A DNA stretch of 41,129 bases. Origin: Lachnospiraceae bacterium. GTDB lineage: Bacteria; Bacillota; Clostridia; Lachnospirales; Lachnospiraceae. Each line of letters opens with the position of its first letter. Positions within the stretch are counted from its first letter, which is position 1. Location of the stretch: assembly GCA_017524035.1 (NCBI GenBank), contig JAFWUY010000076.1, positions 1-41,129 of the forward strand, in the 5' to 3' direction. Below the pieces are notes generated by a model, which saw nothing but the letters and a program-made list of their open reading frames with translations, made no database searches and was not told the origin of the DNA. The position numbers and the translations under genes were made by a program. Shown piece after piece: positions 15,990 to 24,026 of the stretch.

Positions 15990-18377
15990 TTAATCCTTTC
16001 CCCAGCCAATGATCATTTCCGTCTTGGTGGGATTGTTTACTATCTTGCAGAATTCATCCTCGGGCATCGGCCTGTAGAAATAGTAGCCCTGGATCATATC
16101 ACAGCCCGCATCGTAAAGGAATGCAAGCTGCTGTTCGTTTTCCACGCCCTCCGCAATGACATCGGCACCGAATGCGTGAGCCATGTTGATGGTCGACCTG
16201 ATTATGGTCTCGGCCTTTTCACTCTGGCCTATCTTGCGGACAAATCCGATATCAAGCTTGATGGTATCGAATTCGTAGCTTTCGAGGGTCGAAAGAGAGC
16301 TCATTCCGCTGCCGTAGTCATCAAGCAGTATCTTGACCTTCTTATCCTTCATTATCTTCAGGAAATCAAGTGCATTGCTCTCAAGATTGGCATAAGCCGA
16401 CTCCGTTATCTCGATCTTGGCGGCTCCCTCGGGGAATTCGTCACTGTCGAGGATCTCCTTGATCCTGTCTAAAAGCGTCGGATCGTAGAAATCAACCCTG
16501 GACAGGTTAATGGACACGGGAACGAGGGGATATCCCTCCCTGGAATTCTTCATGAGCATTCCGAATACGTTCTCGGCCATGTACATATCGACTCTGGACA
16601 CCTTGCCGGACTGCTCGAGAGCGGGGATGAAAAGTCCGGGAGAAACCATTCCCATATCGTGATGCTTCCATCTGACGAGCGACTCCGCCGATACCACCTT
16701 ATGGGTTATGGTATCTACGACAGGCTGGTAGAAGGAAATGAGCTCCCTGTTCTTGACCGCCTCTCCCAGATCGGAAATCAGGATCATCCGGTTGACATAA
16801 TCCGTGCGCATCCTGTCCGTATAATCGGTGTAAAGAATGGCATCGGAGTTGGCTATATTGGACTCCGCAAGCTTTGCCCTGTCTATCATCAGTCCAATGG
16901 AAAGACCGGTGTCGACTATGTGATAAATACCACACGTTACGTTAAAGTCATACTGCTTATAAATACTCCTGTAGGTCATCTGGGTGAGCTTTTTCATCCT
17001 TGCGGCCTTAAGGTATTCATTCCTGATTATGGCGACAAAATGATCGCTCTCGAGTCGTCCGAGAACAAGAGGCTCAAGAACTTCCCTGATCTGGTCCCTG
17101 ACCATAAAGATGACCTTATCTCCTATCTCTTCGCCAAAGAGGTCATTTACCGTCTTAAACCCGCGGATGTTGGTATACAGAAGCGAATAGCCCTTCGAAA
17201 GATCGAGTTTATTGATGCAGATCTCCGCATCCCTCAGAAATCCGGCTCTCGAAAGGATATCTGTCATCCAGTCCCTGTCTATCATCTCGGTGATATCCTG
17301 AATAATGCATATCCTGGTATCATCCTCACCTTCAAGCGGCCTTATGCGTATATCCATGGCCCTTCTGAAGCCGCCTCTCTCGGAATGAACGGTCCTGGAA
17401 TAACACCCCATGGATTCTATCTCGGCTTCTATCACAGCCTTGGTCGACTGTCTTATGAGCTGTTCTCTCTCTCTTTCTATAAGTATCTTGGACGCAAAAT
17501 CTTGTATGAAGGCTTTGAAGTCCGCAGCTTTGTCGACACTGACGTCATATTTAGGGAGAAAATCACCCGTGAATTTGCTGATAAGCTTACCGGTACTGGA
17601 GTTGATCTCAAAAACGCAAATGTAACCGCCTGTCATAACGGCATTCCAGTCACTTTCGCTGACATGGCTGTCAATCTGGCGCAAAGCGCCATTTTCCAAG
17701 ACTTCTCCCTTGCCATAGAACTTTGTGACATCGCCGTCAATTAAGAAGTAGCTTCCGTCGTCGATCAGGTAAAATTCCCTGTCCTTGCTGTCCGGAACCA
17801 CAATATCTTCCATCAGGTCAAATCCGCCGACCTTCTTGGATCTGAGATATTCGCTGTGAGTCAGGATGATCCTGTCTGTAAGGCCGAGACCGTCCGTAAA
17901 GCGCTCAAAACCGGGTTCTACGGCCTCTCCGCCGAGTTCCGGGAGCAGATATGCGGTTTCACAGGAATTGATGGTTCCCGTACTGAGAGCGATTATAACG
18001 CCCGGATACCCCGTAAGGAGCATCTTGAGGCTTATTTCTTTGAAGAATGCGTTCTGGGCACCGGCCATTCCGCCCGATAATATGACCACATCCGAATTCC
18101 TGACCAGTTCAAAGGCCTCGGAGGAGTTCCTGTGGTCGAGCACGGTGGTCTTCTCCACGCCGAATCCTGCCTCGGTGAAAGCCTGTGTATATCTGACTGC
18201 GGAGCTGTCATTATTCTCATGGTTATCGGGATCTGCAGCCACGATCAACAGACCGGAGTTTTCCCTCCAGTATTTCTGAAGATTGCCGATAAAATCGTAG
18301 TCACCGCTGAGGTGAGCGGGTCCGGTTTCGGCTATCGTCCTGTATTCCACGAATGAACTTGTGAGAAAAGCAACCAT
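15990..18377 (-). CDS. S51-like / PAS-like / degenerate GGDEF / EAL fusion protein
   Basis: The 795-residue soluble protein starts with a domain (1-235) resembling S51-type glutamine-amidotransferase-like proteins: FLTS at residues 4-7, VVILSGGMAGAQNAFF (97-112), IALSTGTINS with Ser132 at the nucleophile position, LGLTDRIILTHS with His174, and DDGSYFLIDG. A PAS-like linker (about 245-365) follows. The GGDEF domain (about 370-520) reads ESDHF at 443-447, so it is probably inactive. The EAL domain (about 545-780) keeps the residues of an active cyclic-di-GMP phosphodiesterase: Glu565 (in ESL), Asn624, Glu659, Asp686-Asp687, Lys708, Glu743 and Gln763. Predicted role: degrading c-di-GMP under control of a ligand or peptide bound by the S51-like domain. 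GGGGAAA precedes the ATG. Confidence 0.85.
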   Translation of the reverse strand: MVAFLTSSFVEYRTIAETGPAHLSGDYDFIGNLQKYWRENSGLLIVAADPDNHENNDSSAVRYTQAFTEAGFGVEKTTVLDHRNSSEAFELVRNSDVVILSGGMAGAQNAFFKEISLKMLLTGYPGVIIALSTGTINSCETAYLLPELGGEAVEPGFERFTDGLGLTDRIILTHSEYLRSKKVGGFDLMEDIVVPDSKDREFYLIDDGSYFLIDGDVTKFYGKGEVLENGALRQIDSHVSESDWNAVMTGGYICVFEINSSTGKLISKFTGDFLPKYDVSVDKAADFKAFIQDFASKILIEREREQLIRQSTKAVIEAEIESMGCYSRTVHSERGGFRRAMDIRIRPLEGEDDTRICIIQDITEMIDRDWMTDILSRAGFLRDAEICINKLDLSKGYSLLYTNIRGFKTVNDLFGEEIGDKVIFMVRDQIREVLEPLVLGRLESDHFVAIIRNEYLKAARMKKLTQMTYRSIYKQYDFNVTCGIYHIVDTGLSIGLMIDRAKLAESNIANSDAILYTDYTDRMRTDYVNRMILISDLGEAVKNRELISFYQPVVDTITHKVVSAESLVRWKHHDMGMVSPGLFIPALEQSGKVSRVDMYMAENVFGMLMKNSREGYPLVPVSINLSRVDFYDPTLLDRIKEILDSDEFPEGAAKIEITESAYANLESNALDFLKIMKDKKVKILLDDYGSGMSSLSTLESYEFDTIKLDIGFVRKIGQSEKAETIIRSTINMAHAFGADVIAEGVENEQQLAFLYDAGCDMIQGYYFYRPMPEDEFCKIVNNPTKTEMIIGWGKD

Positions 18378-18469
18378 ATATTTCCCCGTTTAAAGGATAC
18401 AGTTATACATGTTGATTTTATCACAGAAACAAACTGAATACTATTGCCCGGAAAATGGTTTCTAAAGAT

Positions 18470-19813
18470 TTAAGAATTGAAAAGCTGCATAAGAGAAAGG
18501 GATCCGAACACGACATAAACATCCTTCGGAACGGAATCGTGGACGGAAAGCTCCTTGGCATCGGAAATCTCCGGACCGGACATTTCCGCAGAATTGATTC
18601 GTGGAAGAGCTTCACTCAGACTTCCCGCTTTTGATACGGCTATCCTGCCGGATGAGCCGAGCTCGGAGCAAACATCCACGGCAGCCCTGACAAGTTCATC
18701 CGAGGGCAGTCCTCTCCTTCTGTCAGGCAGATCGATCGCAGTAAATGAAACTGCGCAGGGCAGCATGATACGAAGTATCTCCGTATAATCCTTGTCTTTA
18801 AAAACACCCATTATTAAATGGATGTTTACGCCTTCTTTCAGGTATCCGTCCCTGCCCAGCGAATCATAAAGAGCCGATGCGGCGGCAGGGTTATGGGCAC
18901 CGTCTCTGATAATGACGGGATTGTCACAGATCCTCTCATACCGGCCCGGCCAGGAAGCTTTTGCTATTCCTTTTAAGAAAATATCACTTGATATTGATTT
19001 ATCCGGGAAGAGTCCGGCAAGCCTTTCTTTCACTGCTTCAAGGGTGTAAAGAGCGGCATTAAGGTTATCCTTCTGATATGCTCCCGGAAGCGGATTTTCA
19101 AAGTCTGCGGGGATGATATCCTCATCTGCGCGGATGCAGATGCCCCCTCTTGCCGTGGTCTCCCTTTCAAGGATCCCGGCAGGATCATAATCCTTTCCTT
19201 TGCACGAAATATGCGGCATACGAGATATAATAACAGGTGTGTTTTCCTTGATTATACCGGCTTTATTGACTGCGATCTTCTCCGGATCGTCACCGAGGTA
19301 TGCCATATGGTCCATACTGACCGATGTGATCACGCAGGCAAGCGGTGAATCGAATACATTGGTCGCATCTTCCAGTCCGCCCATACCGCATTCCACTATA
19401 ATAACATCTGCTCTTTTATCTGCAAAGTACTTAAACGCCGCAGCGGTCTCGGCTTCAAATCCGGTGGGCTTATATTCCATTTCTTCCGCTGCCGCTTTCA
19501 CAGCCGACACAGCTCCCGCATAATCGTCTTCCGTTATATCCTCTCCGCCGAGCCTGATCCTCTCCAGATACCTGAATACGGAGGGTGAGGCATATCTTCC
19601 GGTCTTAAGTCCGCATTCACCCAGAGCGCACTCAAGATAGGTGCAAACGGAGCCTTTTCCGTTGGTACCTGCCACATGGATGACATTAAGTCCCTTCTCC
19701 GGGTTATTCAGGCGTCCCAGGAGCTCTTTTATGACCCCGGTGCCCGGTTTTATACCGGATGAACCCGTGTTATCTATGTAATTTAACGCTTCTTGAAAAT
19801 CCATCCTACACAT
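18470..19813 (-). CDS. folC: Bifunctional folylpolyglutamate/dihydrofolate synthase
   Basis: The 447-residue protein has the Mur-ligase-type fold of FolC: P-loop GTNGKGS at 49-55, GRYASPSVFRYLERI, FEAETAAAFKYFADKRAD, ECGMGGLEDATN, ITSVSMDHMAYLGD, then PGRYERICDNPVIIRDGAHN (the conserved Asp-Gly-Ala-His-Asn) and IHLIMGVFKDKD. It adds glutamate to folates in the cytoplasm. Two start codons are possible, 19813 and 19804; neither has a good ribosome site. A putative promoter ends very near the start, so a leaderless or near-leaderless transcript is possible. It is divergent from rrf2, and 93 bases separate its end from the GGDEF/EAL gene. Confidence 0.95.
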   Translation of the reverse strand: MCRMDFQEALNYIDNTGSSGIKPGTGVIKELLGRLNNPEKGLNVIHVAGTNGKGSVCTYLECALGECGLKTGRYASPSVFRYLERIRLGGEDITEDDYAGAVSAVKAAAEEMEYKPTGFEAETAAAFKYFADKRADVIIVECGMGGLEDATNVFDSPLACVITSVSMDHMAYLGDDPEKIAVNKAGIIKENTPVIISRMPHISCKGKDYDPAGILERETTARGGICIRADEDIIPADFENPLPGAYQKDNLNAALYTLEAVKERLAGLFPDKSISSDIFLKGIAKASWPGRYERICDNPVIIRDGAHNPAAASALYDSLGRDGYLKEGVNIHLIMGVFKDKDYTEILRIMLPCAVSFTAIDLPDRRRGLPSDELVRAAVDVCSELGSSGRIAVSKAGSLSEALPRINSAEMSGPEISDAKELSVHDSVPKDVYVVFGSLSLMQLFNS

Positions 19814-19821
19814 TGTATCAT
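19793..19821 (+). promoter_or_regulatory. Promoter of rrf2-mntP
   Basis: TTGAAA (19793-19798), a 17-base spacer and TATCAT (19816-19821) give a good sigma-A promoter reading toward rrf2 and lying over the folC start. Transcription would begin near 19828. Confidence 0.6.
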
Positions 19822-19843
19822 ATCAAATATGTTGTAATTACAA
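19819..19843. promoter_or_regulatory. Palindromic operator between folC and rrf2
   Basis: CATAT-CAA-ATATG (19819-19831) is directly followed by the perfect 12-base palindrome TTGTAATTACAA (19832-19843). Together they cover the -10 box and start point of the rrf2 promoter and the likely -35 box of the folC promoter. An Rrf2-family autorepressor is the obvious candidate to bind here. Confidence 0.5.
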
Positions 19844-19861
19844 GTTTTTTGGGAGAATGCA

Positions 19862-20278
19862 ATGCTTATTTCCACTAAAGGCAGATATGCACTGAGCGTA
19901 ATGGTTGACCTTGCCGAGCATGAAAAAGAAGGCTACATTGCACTGGGGGATATCGCTGCAAGACAGGGAATGTCCAAAAAATACCTTGAAGCCATAATAA
20001 AGGATCTCGTAAAAGAAGAATTCGTAAAAGGCGTCAGGGGCAAAGGCGGAGGCTACAAGCTTAACGTCGATCCGTCAAAATGCACCGCATGGGACATCAT
20101 AAAGGCTACCGAGGAGAATTTCACCCCCGTCTCCTGCGTTACGGACGATCACGCCAGCTGCCCCAACCAGACGGTCTGCAGGACCCTTCCGATGTGGATC
20201 GAACTCAACAGGACCCTCAAGACCTTTTTCGAAAAATATACCATCGCGGATATGATGGCTGAAGAATTACAGGTATAA
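19862..20278 (+). CDS. Rrf2-family transcriptional regulator
   Basis: The 138-residue protein has the Rrf2 winged-helix N-terminus (MLISTKGRYALSVMVDLAEH, IAARQGMSKKYLEAIIKDL, RGKGGGYKL) and three cysteines in the cluster region, Cys92, Cys100 and Cys106, spaced C-x7-C-x5-C, close to the IscR/NsrR pattern. An additional Cys74 is present. A bound iron-sulphur cluster sensing oxygen, nitric oxide or iron-sulphur status is therefore likely. GGGAG lies seven bases before the ATG. It is 17 bases upstream of mntP and in the same transcript; palindromes at its own promoter suggest autoregulation. Whether its main target is mntP, folC or other genes cannot be read here. Confidence 0.93.
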   Translation: MLISTKGRYALSVMVDLAEHEKEGYIALGDIAARQGMSKKYLEAIIKDLVKEEFVKGVRGKGGGYKLNVDPSKCTAWDIIKATEENFTPVSCVTDDHASCPNQTVCRTLPMWIELNRTLKTFFEKYTIADMMAEELQV

Positions 20279-20295
20279 AGGGGTAAGGACGGGTA

Positions 20296-20877
20296 ATGGG
20301 ACTTATAGAACTGCTTCTTTTATCGGTGGGCCTGGCGATGGATGCGTTCGCCGTATCGATATGCAAAGGCCTTTCCGCAGGCAAGGTAAGCTTTATGAAT
20401 GCCGCATGCTGCGGCTCATGGTTTGGACTGTTCCAGGGGATCATGCCGCTTATAGGATATTTTCTCGGATCGGCATTTGCAGGCATAATAGACAGATTCT
20501 CCGGCTGGGTGGCGTTCATAATCCTTTCGGTCATCGGCTTCAATATGGTCAGGGAAGGTTTCTCCGGAGCTGAGGAAGAATCGGCGGACTTCGGATTTAA
20601 GGCAATGTTTCCTCTTGCCATTGCCACAAGCATAGATGCACTGGCCATCGGTGTCACATTCGTGGCCATCCCGGTAAATGTCCTTTCGGCTTCGGCACTT
20701 ATCAACACCGTATTCGCCGTATGCGTTATAGCGGCAATAACCTTCGCAATATCCGCGGCGGGAACATATGCAGGCGGCATTTTCGGAACAAAGTACAGAA
20801 AGCCAGCGATAATATCAGGCAGCGTCATACTGATCCTCATAGGAATCAAGTCGCTCATCCAAAGCTTAATGAAATAG
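20296..20877 (+). CDS. mntP: MntP-family manganese efflux pump
   Basis: The 193-residue protein has six hydrophobic segments arranged as two related halves. Each half carries an acidic membrane motif of the MntP (DUF204) family: LAMDAFAVSICKG near the N-terminus and TSIDALAIGVTF in the middle. The length is typical. The family exports Mn2+ from the cell. It follows rrf2 by 17 bases, with AAGGACGG before the ATG, and is followed by a strong terminator. Coupling to an iron-sulphur type regulator would link manganese export to redox or iron status (inference). Confidence 0.92.
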   Translation: MGLIELLLLSVGLAMDAFAVSICKGLSAGKVSFMNAACCGSWFGLFQGIMPLIGYFLGSAFAGIIDRFSGWVAFIILSVIGFNMVREGFSGAEEESADFGFKAMFPLAIATSIDALAIGVTFVAIPVNVLSASALINTVFAVCVIAAITFAISAAGTYAGGIFGTKYRKPAIISGSVILILIGIKSLIQSLMK

Positions 20878-20880
20878 TCA

Positions 20881-20923
20881 AAATGACGGTCTTACGCTTT
20901 ACGCGTAAAAACCGTCATTTTTT
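20881..20923 (+). terminator. Terminator after mntP
   Basis: AAATGACGGT (20881-20890) pairs with ACCGTCATTT (20911-20920), with an inner TTACGC/GCGTAA stem, followed by a T-run. It starts three bases after the mntP stop. Confidence 0.9.
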
Positions 20924-20940
20924 CTGTCATATAAACAGCA

Positions 20941-20968
20941 CCCCCGGACGGCTGCATGCCTCCGGGGG
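20941..20968 (-). terminator. Terminator after the GH10 xylanase gene
   Basis: On the minus strand CCCCCGGA (20961-20968) pairs with TCCGGGGG (20941-20948), with an inner GGC/GCC. It is followed by a T-poor tail (TGCTGTTTAT). It lies 20 bases beyond the xylanase stop and faces the mntP terminator. Confidence 0.65.
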
Positions 20969-20987
20969 TATTGTTATGTATGAGCAA

Positions 20988-23090
20988 TTATTTTTTCCTG
21001 CTGTCTGACTTTTTCTTATTATCAGTCATATAGAACGCACAGGCAAATACCGCAAGAGCGATCATAGCGATCCAGCCTGCCGCATGATTGCCCTGACCGG
21101 CCTCAGCGGGAAGGGCGGAATCTGTGCCTTCTCCTTCGCCTGCCGCATCATCGATGATGCTTCCGTCCTCCGCAACCTGATGAAGGCCGTCAGAAACCTC
21201 TGTATCGTCTGCCATGGAGACGGTGAAATCATCGATAAAGAACTCTCCCGCTCCGTCCGTCTCGAAATAAACAGAAGCGCTTTCGAGGCTTTCGGGAAGC
21301 TTGATAACGGTATCAACAAGGTACCATTCGGGAGCTTCTGCGGCTGCTTCGCCCTCTGCAGGCTCGGCAGCCTCCGCTTCGGCATCTTCTTCTGCGGGAG
21401 TTCCGGTAACTATCTCGATCACTCCGGCATCCTCATATCCGTCGATTCCGGTCCTGAATACGGAATCTTCTTCCGACTTGACATAGTATGAAAGCTTTAT
21501 GGTGTGTCCGATGAATCTTGAAAGGTCATAGCGGACGGTTGCATCAGCTTCTTCCCTTCTTACATGGAGTGAGAATCCGGGATTGGCACCTTCGGTGTGG
21601 TTAACCTTGATCTTGAGCATGATCGTAGCCTGGTGTCCCGAACCGCGGCTTATAAATCCGAGTTCTTCGGGAGTCCTTACCGATGAATCATATTCATCGG
21701 GCTCAAAGTTAATTACGATATCTTCTGCCTTGCCCTTACCCGCGGTATCCTCGAGAGTGAATTCCTCACCTTTTCCTGCCATTGCGACTGCCTCAAATGC
21801 GGGCTTGGGGGAAAGGTTTCCGTTGAAGAGAAGGGGCTCGGTGTCTTTTCTCCATGATGTGGGATCGGTAAGTCCCCAGATCGTAACTGAAGTGATGTTG
21901 ACACCTGCATCCTGCTCATCACAGAGGAGCTTGAAATAATCATAATAGTACTTAGCCTGCTTGAAATCTCCTGCCTCTCCGGGGATGGACTTTCCTACAT
22001 CCAGCTCGGTTACGTGAAGATTGTTGATCGCTGCAGCATACTTTTCAATCGCATCCTTGTACTGGTAGAGTGAATCCGCATCGGTCATATGAGCCTGAAG
22101 TCCGAATCCGTCGATGAGGCCGTCACCGTAGATGGTTCCGTCTCCGTCGGGATTGATGACATCGCTCTTTACCATTGCATGACCCTCGTTATAAGGAGTC
22201 TGGGTCATATGCTCAATGATGAAATCGGTCTTCCTGGAGAACCACTCGTTGTAATCATTGTAGAAGAGCTCGGGCATGATGGATGAAAGATCACCCTCGG
22301 GATCGAGTCCGTAATCAGCTGCGTACTCCTTTGCATACTTTACCTCTGCTTCTCTTGCATAGAGGAAGCTGTAGTAAAGGAACTCGCCTCCGATGATCTG
22401 ATACCAGTAGCTCTGTCTGTATCCTTCGGGCTTCCCCTCATCGATCGCCTCGTTAACTACATCCCATGCGTAGATGGTCTCGGCATATCCGTTTGCATAG
22501 GTATACTCGATAACGCTGTAGATATATGTCTTGAGTCTCTGAAGAAGTACATCCCTGCTTACAAGGCAATCCTCATCAAGTGTTGCGTTGTAGTCGGTTG
22601 TGACCTTGCCGCCCGACATAGCCTTGAAATCCTTGGCAAAGATGGAGGGATTAACCTGTGAATGCCATACAAGGCAGTGTCCTCTTACGGGAATACCGTT
22701 GGCCTTGGCCCAGTCAAGGAGTTCCTCTGCCGCAGCATCTACGGTAAAGAGGCCTTCAGCCTCCGCATCGAAATTGTATGCGGGCTTGAACTCATTACCG
22801 AAGGTCATCGAATTGAACTGATTACATATAAATTTCTCTTTATCGGGATTACCGATCTCTGCGCCGGAATCATTCCAATGGGAGATTGCCTGTACCGCGA
22901 TACCCATCTTGAAACGGTCACCGAAAATGTCCTTAAGGCTTTCGATCGACATATAATCGTATGTTGCTGCCTCAGTCCTGCTGCCGGGAACTCCCGGAAG
23001 GACTTCGGGAACCGCAGCCACAAGGGTGATCACCGAAAGCGCGATTCCCATCGCTTTGGTGAACAGTTTTTTTATTGCCTGTGCTTTCAT
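20988..23090 (-). CDS. Surface-anchored GH10 endo-1,4-beta-xylanase with CBM-like domain
   Basis: The 700-residue protein has a signal peptide (about 1-40) and a GH10 TIM barrel (about 45-435) with RGHCLVWHSQ (136-145), the acid/base Glu214 in WDVVNE, and the nucleophile Glu362 in LHVTELDVGK. A beta-sandwich region (about 465-640) resembles CBM22/CBM4_9 modules and is split by an Ala/Glu-rich insert of about 25 residues. The C-terminus is an anchor: LPAEAG, a hydrophobic segment and a Lys/Arg tail, which looks like a sorting or membrane-anchor signal. The enzyme should cut xylan chains at the cell surface. Its ATG overlaps the stop of the upstream U32-like gene (ATGA), so it is coupled to that pair. 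Confidence 0.95.
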   Translation of the reverse strand: MKAQAIKKLFTKAMGIALSVITLVAAVPEVLPGVPGSRTEAATYDYMSIESLKDIFGDRFKMGIAVQAISHWNDSGAEIGNPDKEKFICNQFNSMTFGNEFKPAYNFDAEAEGLFTVDAAAEELLDWAKANGIPVRGHCLVWHSQVNPSIFAKDFKAMSGGKVTTDYNATLDEDCLVSRDVLLQRLKTYIYSVIEYTYANGYAETIYAWDVVNEAIDEGKPEGYRQSYWYQIIGGEFLYYSFLYAREAEVKYAKEYAADYGLDPEGDLSSIMPELFYNDYNEWFSRKTDFIIEHMTQTPYNEGHAMVKSDVINPDGDGTIYGDGLIDGFGLQAHMTDADSLYQYKDAIEKYAAAINNLHVTELDVGKSIPGEAGDFKQAKYYYDYFKLLCDEQDAGVNITSVTIWGLTDPTSWRKDTEPLLFNGNLSPKPAFEAVAMAGKGEEFTLEDTAGKGKAEDIVINFEPDEYDSSVRTPEELGFISRGSGHQATIMLKIKVNHTEGANPGFSLHVRREEADATVRYDLSRFIGHTIKLSYYVKSEEDSVFRTGIDGYEDAGVIEIVTGTPAEEDAEAEAAEPAEGEAAAEAPEWYLVDTVIKLPESLESASVYFETDGAGEFFIDDFTVSMADDTEVSDGLHQVAEDGSIIDDAAGEGEGTDSALPAEAGQGNHAAGWIAMIALAVFACAFYMTDNKKKSDSRKK

Positions 23091-24022
23091 ATCCTTTTAC
23101 TTTTTCCTCCTGATGAAGCCTGTATCCTCAGATCCCTGAGAGATGTATTTATCTTATTTCTGACGATATCCCTGTATTCGGGCTTAGCCAGGAAATAAAC
23201 ATAAGAATCGATCACGTAGCTTTCGGGCATTCCGCGCCCCGCGATCTTGAACTGGTTGAATCCCCTCTCGATATAAGAGCCTATCTGTGTATCACTTATG
23301 AATGCCGGTCTCTTTATACATTCGTTAAAGTCCCTCGGCGCCGTGGATACAAGGCAGGGATAGGACTGTGATGTGTCAAACTCAAGCTGGAACCTGGACT
23401 GCATCGTATAATGCTCTATACGTTTCGGACAGTTCGGGAAGCATACTTCGTTTACGAGTATCTCGCATCTTCCCGCATTTCCGGAATCAACGATCGTACT
23501 GAGAACATCTTCATCGTGGTTCAAGTCATAATCGAGGACCACGAGGAAAAAGTCCTTGGAAAGTTCCTCTTTCAGCTTTTCCTTATCGACGATCCTCTTT
23601 GTGGTCGATGAGATCATCTTGAAGTTCGGATAATTTTCCCTGAGATACTTTTCAAGAGGTGCCGAATTGACCAGGACCTGGTTCATACCGTTATCCGCAA
23701 GTCTCATGATAAGATTGCAGAAAGTGTCATAGCATTCCTTTTCCCCGATGAGGGAATTGGTCCAGGTAAAACGTACAGGGATTCCCCTGGAATTGTAAAT
23801 GTTCAGAACGGATTCGATCTGGGCCTTGGATGAAAATCCGACCGCTGCCCTTCCTCCGTTCCATATTGCACCGGGAAAGGTTCCGTATGCGGATCCGATC
23901 GTATATCCGTCATTAAAATACTCCGGATGCGATTTCATCATATTCAGAAGCACCTGGTTTAAGAGCCTGAATACGCAGAATCCCGGGATATGCCAATATA
24001 TCTTCTTATCACTGTTTTCCAA
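23087..24022 (-). CDS. U32-like cysteine-rich protein, paralogue 2
   Basis: The 311-residue protein starts at TTG (24022), supported by AAGGAG seven bases upstream. It shares with the preceding gene SAYGTFPGAIWNGGR (44-58), LVVLDYDLN (160-168) and the signature CEILVNEVCFPNCPKRIEHY (186-205). Cysteines at 97, 102, 186, 194, 198 and 223 recur, mostly in matching positions, in the paralogue. The LVN-x-x-C-x-PNCP pattern and TIM-barrel-like spacing resemble the U32 family, several members of which (UbiU/UbiV, TrhP, RlhA) are iron-sulphur proteins acting in hydroxylation of RNA or quinones. No signal peptide is seen, so it is cytoplasmic. It overlaps the xylanase gene by 4 bases. The role is unknown. 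Confidence 0.7.
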   Translation of the reverse strand: MENSDKKIYWHIPGFCVFRLLNQVLLNMMKSHPEYFNDGYTIGSAYGTFPGAIWNGGRAAVGFSSKAQIESVLNIYNSRGIPVRFTWTNSLIGEKECYDTFCNLIMRLADNGMNQVLVNSAPLEKYLRENYPNFKMISSTTKRIVDKEKLKEELSKDFFLVVLDYDLNHDEDVLSTIVDSGNAGRCEILVNEVCFPNCPKRIEHYTMQSRFQLEFDTSQSYPCLVSTAPRDFNECIKRPAFISDTQIGSYIERGFNQFKIAGRGMPESYVIDSYVYFLAKPEYRDIVRNKINTSLRDLRIQASSGGKSKRI

Positions 24023-24026
24023 GATT

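Noticed and set aside
16659-17744. A 361-codon plus-strand frame opposite the GGDEF/EAL gene
   Set aside because: Fully antisense to a gene with clear domains; no ribosome site or homology pattern seen.
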